DNA of 64,000 nt from positions 572,501 to 636,500 of the forward strand of contig JACEUQ010000002.1 of NCBI GenBank assembly GCA_024998815.1, read 5' to 3'. Below, piece after piece: positions 30,643 through 38,811 of this stretch (position 1 is the stretch's first letter; each line of letters starts with the position of its first letter). The notes below the pieces were generated by a model that saw only the letters and a program-made list of their open reading frames with translations, ran no database searches and was not told the DNA's origin. A program made the position numbers and the translations under genes. This DNA is from Opitutus sp. (GTDB lineage Bacteria; Verrucomicrobiota; Verrucomicrobiia; Opitutales; Opitutaceae).

Positions 30643-31485
30643 ATGCCCAACCTCTTCGTCATCGCGGGCCCAAATGGTGCCGGCAAAACCACCTACGCCC
30701 GTCGTTTTTTGCCCGAGGAGATGCACACGCGCGAGTTCGTCAACGCCGACCTGATTGCCGCCGGCCTGTCGCCGTTTGCCCCTGACCAAGCCGCGTTCGA
30801 AGCCGGCCGGATCATGCTGCACCGCCTGCGCGACCTCACGGCCCAGCGGGTGGATTTCTCCTTCGAAACGACGCTCTCCGGCCGCACCTATGCACCGCTC
30901 CTGCGCGAGATGCGTGCAGCGGGTTATCGCATCCATTTGGATTTTCTATGGATTCCGCAACTGGACCTAACCCGCCAACGGGTGCGGCAACGCGTGGCCA
31001 AGGGCGGACATGACATCCCCGACGTCGTGCAACAACGCCGCTTCCATCTCGGCATCCGCAATCTCGCCACGCTTTACCGGCCGCTGCTCGACCATTGGAA
31101 CCTTTACGACAACACCTTTGAGAATCCGCACCTTGTGGCGGAAGAGAAAGACGGCGTGCTCACGATCTCCGATGCCAGGATGCTTGCGCATATCGAAACG
31201 GCGGCCAGCGTTTCGTTCATGCCCAAGGGAAATAATGACGGTCTACTTGCAGAGCCGCTGGCGTTCACTCCTGAAGAAGTGACGCGCCGGTCGATGCGGG
31301 CGATGCGCAAGGCCTTTGCCTATGCCGTGTTAGAGAACCTGCGCTTCGGTCTGCCCATCATCCAATGGCGCGACAACCAGGTGGTCGAGGTGCCGGCCGA
31401 AGAGCTCGCGCCGCTGGCCCGCCGCATCCTCGCCGCCAACGGGGAATTCCTCCCCGAGGAAATCGCCGCCGGCAAAACCTTCTGA
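30643..31485 (+). CDS. Zeta-toxin-like P-loop kinase
   Basis: A 280-residue protein beginning MPNLFVIAGPNGAGKTTYAR, a Walker A motif, followed by EFVNADLIAAGLSP and FSFETTLSGRTY, the pattern of zeta toxin/AAA_33 kinases. Zeta toxins phosphorylate UDP-N-acetylglucosamine and block wall synthesis; many chromosomal relatives have other or unknown substrates. No epsilon-type antitoxin gene is adjacent; the only partner is the YkgJ-like gene 20 bases upstream. The C-terminal 60 residues (RRSMRAMRKAFAYAVLENL...) are helical. The ATG at 30643 starts at the first beta strand. Family is confident, toxin activity not. Confidence 0.88.
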   Translation: MPNLFVIAGPNGAGKTTYARRFLPEEMHTREFVNADLIAAGLSPFAPDQAAFEAGRIMLHRLRDLTAQRVDFSFETTLSGRTYAPLLREMRAAGYRIHLDFLWIPQLDLTRQRVRQRVAKGGHDIPDVVQQRRFHLGIRNLATLYRPLLDHWNLYDNTFENPHLVAEEKDGVLTISDARMLAHIETAASVSFMPKGNNDGLLAEPLAFTPEEVTRRSMRAMRKAFAYAVLENLRFGLPIIQWRDNQVVEVPAEELAPLARRILAANGEFLPEEIAAGKTF

Positions 31486-31531
31486 GCGGGAGCTCAGGGC
31501 GCATCAGGACGTATTTCCCCCCGCCCCAGCT

Positions 31532-32476
31532 TCACGCCCGCGGATGCGCTTTGGCGTAAATGTCGCGCAGCCGAGCCACGCTCACGTGGGTGTAAACTTG
31601 CGTCGTATTCAGGCTCACGTGACCGAGCAGCTCTTGCACCAGGCGTAGGTCGGCTCCGGCGTTGAGGAGGTGTGTCGCGTAACTGTGCCGCAACTTGTGC
31701 GGCGTGAGCTCCAGCGGCAGGTCGGCCAGCGCCAGGTAGCGCTTTAACAACAACTGCACCTGGCGCACCGGCAGGCGCTCGTGTTTGGCGTTAACCAGCA
31801 CCGGTGCCGCCGGTCCGCTGTCGCGGGCGAAGTCGGTTTTCCATTTCCCCAGCACCGCCATCGCCAACCGGCCGAGCGGGCACAGGCGTTCTTTTTTGCC
31901 TTTGCCGAGCACCCGGGCCACGCCGCTGCTGAAATCAATCTGCCCGTAGTCGAGCGCGACCAATTCGCTCACGCGCAACCCGCCGCCGTAGAGCAACTCC
32001 ATCGTCAGGCGGTCGCGCCAGGCGGTGAATGCATCTAGCGACTGGTTTTCCAGCAGGCGCTGCGGGCCGGTTAAGAGCAGCGTCATCTGCGTCTCGGTGA
32101 GAAACTGCGGCAGGCGTTTCACCAGTTTTGGCAGCGGCACGCCCAGGAAGGGATTGCGCGCCACTTGCCCGCGCAGCAGCCAGAACTTGAAAAACGCGCG
32201 CAGGCCGGAGACGTGGTTGTGCAGCGTGCGGCGGTCGAAACGGTTCTGCGCCTCGATGACAAAGTCGCGGGTGTTGCGCGTGCCGAGTTGGTCGAACCCT
32301 GCGTCCCACAGGCCGGCGGCGCGCAGCCAGCGGTAGAAGTCGTCGAACGCCTGCCGGTAGTTGCGCAGCGTGTACGCCGAATAGCGGCGCTCCTTTTCGA
32401 GGAAATCCGCAAACGGCGCCCACCAGCGCGTGAGCACCGGCTCAGGTGGCGGCGGTAGCAAGGCGGGCTTCGACAT
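31532..32476 (-). CDS. xerC: Tyrosine recombinase XerC
   Basis: A 314-residue tyrosine recombinase with an N-terminal SAM-like DNA-binding domain (FLEKERRYSAYTLRNYRQAFDD) and a C-terminal catalytic domain. Catalytic residues are visible: Arg in GGGLRVSEL, Lys in GKGKKER, HxxR in HKLRHSYATHLL, His in LLGHVSLNTTQ and Tyr in VYTHV. The length and lack of integrase-type insertions favour a chromosome-dimer resolvase acting at dif with XerD, rather than a phage integrase. Its start lies inside the 3' end of mazG (35-base overlap), so the two genes are coupled. Confidence 0.92.
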   Translation of the reverse strand: MSKPALLPPPPEPVLTRWWAPFADFLEKERRYSAYTLRNYRQAFDDFYRWLRAAGLWDAGFDQLGTRNTRDFVIEAQNRFDRRTLHNHVSGLRAFFKFWLLRGQVARNPFLGVPLPKLVKRLPQFLTETQMTLLLTGPQRLLENQSLDAFTAWRDRLTMELLYGGGLRVSELVALDYGQIDFSSGVARVLGKGKKERLCPLGRLAMAVLGKWKTDFARDSGPAAPVLVNAKHERLPVRQVQLLLKRYLALADLPLELTPHKLRHSYATHLLNAGADLRLVQELLGHVSLNTTQVYTHVSVARLRDIYAKAHPRA

Positions 32477-33113
32477 CGCGCATGACTTGGGTGGCGTGGA
32501 GCCGCAGCGCCCCTTCGGGATCGAGGCCTTTGACGCGCGCGGCGGCGGTCAGCTCGAAGAGCATTTTGCCCAAGGTGGCCTCGTCGAGTTGCGCGCCGAG
32601 CGCCTGAACTTGGGCGAGATCGACTGCGGCGTCGGCGGGCAGGCTCTTTTTTTGAATCTGCTTCCACACGGTTTCGGCGAACATCAGGGCGGGCAGGCGG
32701 GGCGGCAGGTCTTTAAACACGCCCGACTGAACCGGGCCGTTCTTCTTTTCGAGGGCCTTGATTTGCTCCCACTTCACGATGACGTCCTCGGCGGTGCCGA
32801 TTTTGTCGCCGGTGCCGAACACGTGCGGGTGGCGGCGCACCAGTTTTTCGTTGGCCTCGGCCGCGACCGCCTCGAGGTCAAACAGGCCGGCCTCCTCGGC
32901 GAGTTGCGCATGGAAAACCACCTGCATGAGCACGTCGCCGAGCTCCTCGCGCATGTGGGAAAAATCAAGGCGGTCGATGGTGTCGAGCAGTTCGCTGACT
33001 TCGTCGATGAGACAGCGCGTGAGGGAGGCGTGTGTTTGTTCCTGATCCCAGGGACAGCCGCCAGGCGCGCGTAAGGCGGCGATGGTTTTACGAAGGTCGG
33101 CAAGAGCACTCAT
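32442..33113 (-). CDS. mazG: MazG nucleoside triphosphate pyrophosphohydrolase
   Basis: A 223-residue MazG protein that hydrolyses NTPs to NMP and pyrophosphate, a house-cleaning activity linked to (p)ppGpp and damaged nucleotides. The signature GGCPWDQEQTHASL is followed by the metal-binding helices LIDEVSELLDTI and REELGDVLMQVVFH, then RRHPHVFG and VIVKWEQIK. Length is close to the 260-residue E. coli protein, slightly short at the C terminus. The start is set at 33113, where MSALADLRK begins. It overlaps xerC by 35 bases. Confidence 0.95.
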   Translation of the reverse strand: MSALADLRKTIAALRAPGGCPWDQEQTHASLTRCLIDEVSELLDTIDRLDFSHMREELGDVLMQVVFHAQLAEEAGLFDLEAVAAEANEKLVRRHPHVFGTGDKIGTAEDVIVKWEQIKALEKKNGPVQSGVFKDLPPRLPALMFAETVWKQIQKKSLPADAAVDLAQVQALGAQLDEATLGKMLFELTAAARVKGLDPEGALRLHATQVMRDVEARLATAAT

Positions 33114-33202
33114 GCGGCGGAAGTTGCCCTCGGAAGCCACGGAACACACGGAAAAACGTAGAACTCCGGTACCGTAGCGCGCCGGCAACGTAGAACTCCG
33201 TC

Positions 33203-33276
33203 AAAGTAGCGCAGACTTCCAGTCTGCTTCGATTAAGTAAAACCGCACGGAGCAGACTGGAAGTCTGCGCTACTTC
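33203..33276. repeat. GTAGCGCAGACTTCCAGTC-family inverted repeat
   Basis: The best-preserved copy: AAAGTAGCGCAGACTTCCAG at the left is answered by a matching arm ending GTCTGCGCTACTT at the right, with a loop of about 25 bases. It lies between the divergent mazG and trpC. Confidence 0.93.
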
Positions 33277-33344
33277 CCTAATCGGGCCGGCCTCGCACCA
33301 TAAAATCTGGTTTTCATGACCTTGGTGTGTTTCGTGGTGCACAA

Positions 33345-34145
33345 ATGTCCGACAAACTCACCGAGATCATGGCCTGGAAGCGTCAAGAAATCGCCTCGCT
33401 CATCCGCGAGGTTTCGCTGCCCGAGCTGGCCGCGTTCAATGCCATGGCGCCCAAGCCGCCGTCGTTTGCTGCCGCCTTGCGCCGCGACGACGGGAAACTG
33501 GCGGTGATCGCCGAAATCAAGCGCCGCTCACCGTCCGCCGGTGCCATCGCCACTGGCATTGCCGCGGCCGATCAAGCGGTTAACTACCGCGCGGCCGGCG
33601 CCAGCGCGCTGTCCATTCTCACCGACGAGAAATTTTTCGGCGGCACGCTCGAAGACCTGAGCTCCGTCACCACGTTTTTCCGCGAGAACCGCCCGGCCAT
33701 CCCGTGCCTGCGCAAAGACTTCATGGTGCACCCGATACAGGTGCTGCAGGCGCGCGAAGCCGGTGCCAGCGCGATCCTCATCATCGTGCGTGCTCTCAAC
33801 GACGACGAAATCGCCAAGTTGTTCGAAGCCGCCAAGTTCGCCGGTCTCGATACGCTCTTCGAGATCCACAACGAGTCCGAACTGGAGCGCGCCGTAAAGC
33901 ACGGCGCCAAAATCATCGGCGTGAACAACCGCGACCTCGCCATTTTCAAGTGTGATCTCGGCTTGAGCGAGCGACTCATCCCGTTGTTTCCCAAGCACGT
34001 GATCGCCGTGAGCGAGAGCGGCATTTTCACCGGGGCCGATGCGGCCCGCGTGCAAGCCGCCGGTGCCCACGCCATCCTTTGCGGCGAGGCCCTCATGAAG
34101 GCGCCCGACACCGCCGCCCTCATCAGCGAGTTCAGAAATCGCTGA
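33345..34145 (+). CDS. trpC: Indole-3-glycerol-phosphate synthase
   Basis: A 266-residue TIM-barrel enzyme of tryptophan synthesis that closes CdRP to indole-3-glycerol phosphate. Active-site motifs are IAEIKRRSPSAG (catalytic Lys), LTDEKFFGG, CLRKDFMVHPIQV, IIGVNNRDL and SESGIFTGADAARVQAAGA. Length is normal. The ATG at 33345 (MSDKLTEIMAWK) is chosen because the family starts there; an ATG 18 bases upstream adds an unlikely leader. No other trp gene is in the window, so the pathway is dispersed. The next gene, rsmA, starts 73 bases downstream. Confidence 0.96.
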   Translation: MSDKLTEIMAWKRQEIASLIREVSLPELAAFNAMAPKPPSFAAALRRDDGKLAVIAEIKRRSPSAGAIATGIAAADQAVNYRAAGASALSILTDEKFFGGTLEDLSSVTTFFRENRPAIPCLRKDFMVHPIQVLQAREAGASAILIIVRALNDDEIAKLFEAAKFAGLDTLFEIHNESELERAVKHGAKIIGVNNRDLAIFKCDLGLSERLIPLFPKHVIAVSESGIFTGADAARVQAAGAHAILCGEALMKAPDTAALISEFRNR

Positions 34146-34218
34146 TTCTCTCTCAAGTTCAGCTAAAAATTCACCCATTCGTGCCGATGAGTAGTCGGTA
34201 GCGGACCACCGTATTTAC

Positions 34219-35064
34219 ATGCCCCTCTCTCCTTCAGCCACCCGCGACCTGCTCGGCCAACTCGGCCACTTTCCCAAGCGCGCCCTTGGGCAAAACTTTC
34301 TCGTTGATGGTAATATCGTTAACAAATCCCTCGAACTGGCCGGTGTGCGCGCGGGCGACACTGTCGTCGAGATCGGGCCCGGCCTGGGCACTTTAACCAT
34401 CGCCCTGCTCGAAGCGGGCGCCGACCTGTGGGCGGTCGAATTCGACCGTCACCTCCACGCCTACCTGGAGTCCACGCTCGGGCCGCGTTTCCCAGGTAAA
34501 TTCCATTTGCTCGAAGGCGATGCGGTCGAACACCCGCTGGCGGCCCTGCCCGCCGACCGCGCCGCCGCCGGCTTCAAAGTCGTGGCCAACCTGCCTTACG
34601 CCATTTCCACACCGTGGATGGACGCCGTGTTTTCCGGACCGTTGCCAACGAATCTCGTGCTCATGCTCCAGCAGGAAGCCGCGCAACGTTACGCCGCTTC
34701 CCCCGGCACCAAGCTCTTCGGCGCGATTTCGATTTTTCTGCAATCCGCCTACGACATTGCCCCTGGCCACAAGGTCGCGGCGGCGTGTTTCCATCCCCGG
34801 CCCGACATCGAGTCGTACCTGCTCAACCTGGTGCGCAAGCCCGTGCCCTTTGTTTTCGCACCTGAGGTTAAGCTCCTCATTCGTTCCTGCTTTCAGCAGC
34901 GCCGCAAACAGCTTGGAGCGCTCCTGCGCGACAAACTTCCCGACGGCGGTCAGGCCTGGTTTGCGGTGTTGGCCGCCGGCGGCTACAGCCCGCAAAGCCG
35001 CGCCGAAGAAGTCCCCGTGGCACTCTGGCAGAAGTTAACCATCCCGGCCCCCGTTGCCGGCTGA
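34219..35064 (+). CDS. rsmA: 16S rRNA dimethyladenosine transferase RsmA (KsgA)
   Basis: A 281-residue methyltransferase that dimethylates A1518 and A1519 of 16S rRNA during late 30S assembly. Motifs: KRALGQNFLVDGNIV at the N terminus, the SAM site VVEIGPGLGTLT, the acidic residue in AVEFDRHL, and the catalytic NLPYAIS (motif IV). The C-terminal helical domain (RSCFQQRRKQLGALL) contacts rRNA. Length is normal. It is followed after four bases by a small membrane-protein gene and then by the Uma2-like gene, possibly as one transcript. Confidence 0.96.
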   Translation: MPLSPSATRDLLGQLGHFPKRALGQNFLVDGNIVNKSLELAGVRAGDTVVEIGPGLGTLTIALLEAGADLWAVEFDRHLHAYLESTLGPRFPGKFHLLEGDAVEHPLAALPADRAAAGFKVVANLPYAISTPWMDAVFSGPLPTNLVLMLQQEAAQRYAASPGTKLFGAISIFLQSAYDIAPGHKVAAACFHPRPDIESYLLNLVRKPVPFVFAPEVKLLIRSCFQQRRKQLGALLRDKLPDGGQAWFAVLAAGGYSPQSRAEEVPVALWQKLTIPAPVAG

Positions 35065-35068
35065 GCGC

Positions 35069-35305
35069 ATGAACCTCCCGACTTTCATCACGTTGTTAGT
35101 GGTCGGTGTGATTGTCGGTGTCGTCGCTACGTTGGTGGGCAAGGGCCCAAAACTTTCTCTTCCGGTTAACCTAGGCGTGTCCACCGCTGGAGCCTTTCTC
35201 GGCTGGTGGATACTGCGCCAAATCAACCCCGCCGCGATACAAGCGGGCTTCGCACTCGGCGGCAGCGTCACGCTGCTGGTGTTGCTGCGAGCCCTTAAAA
35301 AATAG
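35069..35305 (+). CDS. Small two- or three-span membrane protein
   Basis: A 78-residue hydrophobic protein, MNLPTFITLLVVGVIVGVVA at the N terminus, then a short basic loop (GKGPKLSLP), then NLGVSTAGAFLGWWILRQ and a last span ending LLRALKK. The glycine-rich pattern GxxVGxxxxLV...LGxxGAxxGW resembles the GlsB/YeaQ/YmgE transglycosylase-associated family, though shorter in the first loop. Function unknown. It starts four bases past the rsmA stop. Confidence 0.65.
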   Translation: MNLPTFITLLVVGVIVGVVATLVGKGPKLSLPVNLGVSTAGAFLGWWILRQINPAAIQAGFALGGSVTLLVLLRALKK

Positions 35306-35312
35306 GTATCCC

Positions 35313-35792
35313 ATGGCCGATCCCTATGAAGAAGTTCTCGACGGTCGCCCCCTGATTCGCGGGCCAATAAACGGCCCGCATGAGCTGCTCTGCGACCGCC
35401 TCCACGCCTGGGTGGCGCAAAACCTCCCCCACAACTCCGCGCTCCAACTCCTGCGCCGTCGTTCGCTGGTTAAACTCCGCCCCGATACGGAAATCCGCCC
35501 GGATCTTGCGCTCATTCGGCGCAACGACCCACGCCTCTACCTGGCCGTCGAGGTCCTGCAGAACAGTGACCGACATCCGGATACGGTAATCAAAAAAAAC
35601 ATCCTCGCGTCCTGCTTGGTGCCGCGGCTGTGGATCGTCGACGGCCGCTATCAAAACATAGAGCTCTACGTCACCAACGGCGGGCGCTTCCGCCTGGAGG
35701 CGATTCTTACCGACAACGATCTGCTCAGCGACGCAGCCCTCAGCGGCGCGCGTTACCTGCTCTCCGACCTGTTCGCCCGCCGCACGATTTGA
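35313..35792 (+). CDS. Uma2-family (DUF820) endonuclease-like protein
   Basis: A 159-residue protein with the PD-(D/E)xK-like core of the Uma2/DUF820 family: DTEIRPDLALIRR, YLAVEVLQNSD, then KKNILASCLVPRLWIVD and IELYVTNGGRF. RPDL, the Glu of VEV and the downstream Lys correspond to the nuclease triad. These proteins are abundant in cyanobacteria and scattered elsewhere; their physiological role is unknown. It starts seven bases after the small membrane-protein gene, so it may be cotranscribed. The N terminus is shorter than in many members. Confidence 0.82.
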   Translation: MADPYEEVLDGRPLIRGPINGPHELLCDRLHAWVAQNLPHNSALQLLRRRSLVKLRPDTEIRPDLALIRRNDPRLYLAVEVLQNSDRHPDTVIKKNILASCLVPRLWIVDGRYQNIELYVTNGGRFRLEAILTDNDLLSDAALSGARYLLSDLFARRTI

Positions 35793-35839
35793 GCCGGGCC
35801 GCCCGACATGGATCGCCGCAGGTTTCGCTGGCAACGGAC

Positions 35840-36343
35840 ATGCCGGTGCCTACGTTAGCGCGAATGCAGAAGTCCGCCGTCCGCGACGCGATCGTCGCCC
35901 AACTCCAGCGCGAGCTCGATCTCCAGTCGCGCGCCGCCAACGAAGCCCGCGAGGAGGCCACCAGCGAGGAGAGTAAATCCGAGGGCAAATACGACATGCG
36001 CGGCCAGGAGGCAGCCTATCTGGCCGAGGGCCAAGCCCGCCAAGCCGCCGAGATCGTCGAAGCCCTCACACTTTACCACGGGCTCGATCTGGCCGCCTGG
36101 CCCGCAGGTGCGCCCGCCGGAATCGGGGCCTTCATCACCCTAGAGGCCCGCGGTCGGCCCCACTATTATTTCCTCGGCCCGCGCAATGGTGGCCTGGAGG
36201 CCGAAGTGGACAATGTGGCCTTCACCGTGGTCACGCCGGCCTCGCCGCTGGGGCGCCAATTGGTGGGGCAACGCGTGGGAGCGACCGTGCAATTACCCGG
36301 CCGCGCCGGCCCCGTCAGCCACAAGATCGTCGCGCTGGCCTAA
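35840..36343 (+). CDS. GreA/GreB-like transcription factor
   Basis: A 167-residue protein. The N-terminal half is a charged helical hairpin (ELDLQSRAANEAREEATSEE, then SKSEGKYDMRGQEAAYLAEG), the form found in GreAB-like elongation-factor relatives. The C-terminal half (ITLEARGRPHYYFLGP, SPLGRQLVGQRVGATVQLPG) is the FKBP-like fold of GreA/GreB with its SPLG.AL.G...GD pattern. True GreA has a longer coiled coil with acidic tip residues; here it is shorter, so the protein may bind RNA polymerase without cleavage stimulation. The start is between 35840 and the in-frame ATG at 35864. Confidence 0.72.
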   Translation: MPVPTLARMQKSAVRDAIVAQLQRELDLQSRAANEAREEATSEESKSEGKYDMRGQEAAYLAEGQARQAAEIVEALTLYHGLDLAAWPAGAPAGIGAFITLEARGRPHYYFLGPRNGGLEAEVDNVAFTVVTPASPLGRQLVGQRVGATVQLPGRAGPVSHKIVALA

Positions 36344-36392
36344 GGAGGAGAGTTGAGTTGCCAGCTGCGCGGGCTTCGCATTTCTCGGGCGG

Positions 36393-37088
36393 ATGCGTCT
36401 CTCGCTCCTCCTCGTTTTCGCCTTGGTCACTTGCCGCCTGATGGGCGCCCCCATGCCCGCCGAGTTGGCTGCTGCCCTGAAGGATTTCCGCACCGAGGGC
36501 CCGCGCGGCTGGGGTTTTACCCAAACCTCCACCGCCAGATCCCACAGTCGTGTCGAACAGTTTAACCCCGCAGGACGCGACTCCGTGCAATGGTCGCTGG
36601 TGCAGCAGGACGGGCGCGCCCCAACCGAGGAGGAGGCGGGCAAATACAAGGAGCTCAAGGCGCGTCGCTCATCCAATGAAAACGCCCCCAATGTGAAAGA
36701 CCAAATCAACCCCGATAGCTGCGAGATTTTGAGCGAAAGCGCAGAGCTGGGTGTTTATCGTTTTCAGCTCAAAACCGGCGACAAAGACGACCAGTCCGCC
36801 GCGTTTATGCGGGTAACGTACACGCTGCACCGCCCCACGCAGACCATCGAGAAAATCGAACTGGCCAGCACCGAACCCTTCTCCCCGGTTTTTATGGTGA
36901 AGATTGCGGAGGCACGCACCGTGATGACCTACACCCGGCCCGATTCCGGCCGGCCCTCGTTGCTGAAAGAGGTGGCGGTGAAAATTCGTGGCCGCGCAAT
37001 GTGGGTGAAGTCGCTCGATGAAGACATGACCGTGGCGTATTCGGACTACGTTTACGCAGGCAAGAAGCCTACTCCCGTTTCACCCTGA
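36393..37088 (+). CDS. Secreted protein of unknown function
   Basis: A 231-residue protein with an N-terminal signal peptide (MRLSLLLVFALVTCRLMGAP, cleavage near residue 19). The mature part is mixed alpha-beta with a GWGFTQTSTARSH segment, a charged QQDGRAPTEEEAGKYKELKA stretch, and a final DMTVAYSDYVYAGKK. I do not recognise a domain; the outline resembles periplasmic lipid- or ligand-binding beta sheets. It overlaps no other gene and is convergent with glgA. Confidence 0.7.
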   Translation: MRLSLLLVFALVTCRLMGAPMPAELAAALKDFRTEGPRGWGFTQTSTARSHSRVEQFNPAGRDSVQWSLVQQDGRAPTEEEAGKYKELKARRSSNENAPNVKDQINPDSCEILSESAELGVYRFQLKTGDKDDQSAAFMRVTYTLHRPTQTIEKIELASTEPFSPVFMVKIAEARTVMTYTRPDSGRPSLLKEVAVKIRGRAMWVKSLDEDMTVAYSDYVYAGKKPTPVSP

Positions 37089-37167
37089 AGTAAGACCACT
37101 ATTATGCAGTAACCTTCGAGTTATCGCATAACCACCCATCCCTCATCAGCGTTCCTACATCGAGCCT

Positions 37168-37247
37168 TTAGCCGCGAAAGAACGCAGAGAACGTATAGAA
37201 ATACAGGGCTGGTTCTTTGCGATCCTTGCGCTCTTTTGCGGCTAAAT
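37168..37247. repeat. TTTAGCCGCGAAAGAACGCA inverted repeat, copy 1
   Basis: TTTAGCCGCGAAAGAACGCA at the left and CTTTTGCGGCTAAA at the right bound an 80-bp element with the internal motif TATAGAAATACAGGG. Copies also at 52166 and 63663. It lies between convergent genes. Confidence 0.92.
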
Positions 37248-37286
37248 TGCCGTGGTTTGATCCGAAAAGATCCCTGTTACTGCCCA

Positions 37287-38729
37287 CTAAATCGAGTCGG
37301 TATAAAGATCCTCGTAGGCCAGCGCTGTCTTCGCCCACCCGAAGTCGGTGCGCATTCCGCGAGCCTGGACTTCGGTGTAATGCTGCTTGTCGGCAAACAG
37401 CTTGAGCGCTCGCGTCAAACCGCCGCCCAGCCCCGCCACGCTCGGGCTGAACATCACGCCGGTGCCAGCCGCCGGGTTGGTATCAATATCGATGACCGTG
37501 TCGACCAACCCGCCCACTTGCGTGACCAGCGGAATCGTCCCGTAGGCCTGCGAATACATCTGATTTAACCCGCACGGTTCGAAGCGGGAGGGCATCACAA
37601 AAAAGTCGCTGCCGGCTTCGATCAGGTGGCTCATCGACTCGTCCACCCGACTCGACAAAACCACGTGCGTGGGCACCAACGCCGCGAGTTCACGCAGGCT
37701 CGACTCCAACTGTTTGTCTCCCTTGCCGAGCACGATCAGGCGCACGTCGTTTTTGCGAAAAAAGGCCGCGTTATCCAGAAGCAGATCAACCCCTTTCTGC
37801 TCGGTCAGGCGGCACACCATGCCGAAGATCGGGCCGGCATACTTCGGATCCAATCCCGCCCGGGTAAGCAACTCGGTCCGGCACTTCGCTTTGCCTGCAA
37901 GTTTCCCCACGGAGTAATGCTCGGGAATCAGCGGATCGGTCGCCGGATTCCAGACCGCTGTGTCGATGCCGTTAATGAAGCCGACCAAATCGGCAGCGCG
38001 GCTCAAAATAACGCCGTCAAGACCACAACCGAACTCCGCCGTTTGGATTTCGCGAGCGTAGCGCGGGCTGACCGTGGTCACTCGATCCGAAAACAGGATA
38101 CCCGCCTTCATCATGCTCATCTGTCCGTAAAACTCGACGCCATCGATGCCCATGAGTTCCTCGGGCAGATTGGTGCGGTAAAACGAGCGCATCGGGAACA
38201 CCCCTTGGAAGGCGATGTTGTGAATGGTGAACACCGTTTTCATTGCCAAGGTGATGCCGTAGCGCTGCTCGGCATGACGCAGGAGCAACGGCAGAAATCC
38301 GCATTGCCAGTCGTGGCCGTGGATCACGTCGGCGCTCAGATCGAGAAAGCGCATGGTCTCCACCACGCCTTTGCAGAAGAAAATAAACCGGTGGTGGTTG
38401 TCCTCGTAGTCGCGTTCAGCCGTGCCGTACGGATTGCGGCGATCGAAGAACTCCTCGCGGCAAATCAGATGGATCGTGAGATTCTTAGCCGGAGAAAATG
38501 ACCGGACTTCACCGGTCATGAAGGCATCACCCATTTCGATGCGCAATCCGTGCGTCCTTGTGGCCCCCGTCGCCAGCGGATGATCCACCACCGCCCGGTA
38601 ACCGGGAAGGAACACCGACACCTCGTTGCCGCGTGCCGCCAGAGTACCTGTAAGCGCCGCCACCGCATCGGCCAGTCCGCCAGTTTTAATGTAGGGGAAC
38701 AATTCACTGGCAACGTGCACGATTTTCAT
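37287..38729 (-). CDS. glgA: Glycogen synthase (ADP-glucose)
   Basis: A 480-residue GT5 enzyme that extends alpha-1,4-glucan from ADP-glucose. The N terminus MKIVHVASELFPYIKTGGLADAV carries the KTGGL donor-binding motif. IHGHDWQCGFLPLLL, FTIHNIAFQG, GMVCRLTEQKGVDLLL, and the C-terminal PSRFEPCGLNQMYSQAYG with GGLVDTV complete the GT-B fold. Length is normal. The start at 38729 is chosen from the family N terminus; a longer reading would run into the divergent rnr region. No other glycogen gene is close. Confidence 0.96.
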   Translation of the reverse strand: MKIVHVASELFPYIKTGGLADAVAALTGTLAARGNEVSVFLPGYRAVVDHPLATGATRTHGLRIEMGDAFMTGEVRSFSPAKNLTIHLICREEFFDRRNPYGTAERDYEDNHHRFIFFCKGVVETMRFLDLSADVIHGHDWQCGFLPLLLRHAEQRYGITLAMKTVFTIHNIAFQGVFPMRSFYRTNLPEELMGIDGVEFYGQMSMMKAGILFSDRVTTVSPRYAREIQTAEFGCGLDGVILSRAADLVGFINGIDTAVWNPATDPLIPEHYSVGKLAGKAKCRTELLTRAGLDPKYAGPIFGMVCRLTEQKGVDLLLDNAAFFRKNDVRLIVLGKGDKQLESSLRELAALVPTHVVLSSRVDESMSHLIEAGSDFFVMPSRFEPCGLNQMYSQAYGTIPLVTQVGGLVDTVIDIDTNPAAGTGVMFSPSVAGLGGGLTRALKLFADKQHYTEVQARGMRTDFGWAKTALAYEDLYTDSI

Positions 38730-38811
38730 CGCGGCACCGTAGGCACTTGCGTTGGTTAATACCACTGAAAAACTGGGGCAATTCCCGGTTTCGGCCGCCC
38801 CGCTCCACGCC

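Noticed and set aside
37626-38501. 291-codon plus-strand frame
   Set aside because: Antisense shadow of glgA.
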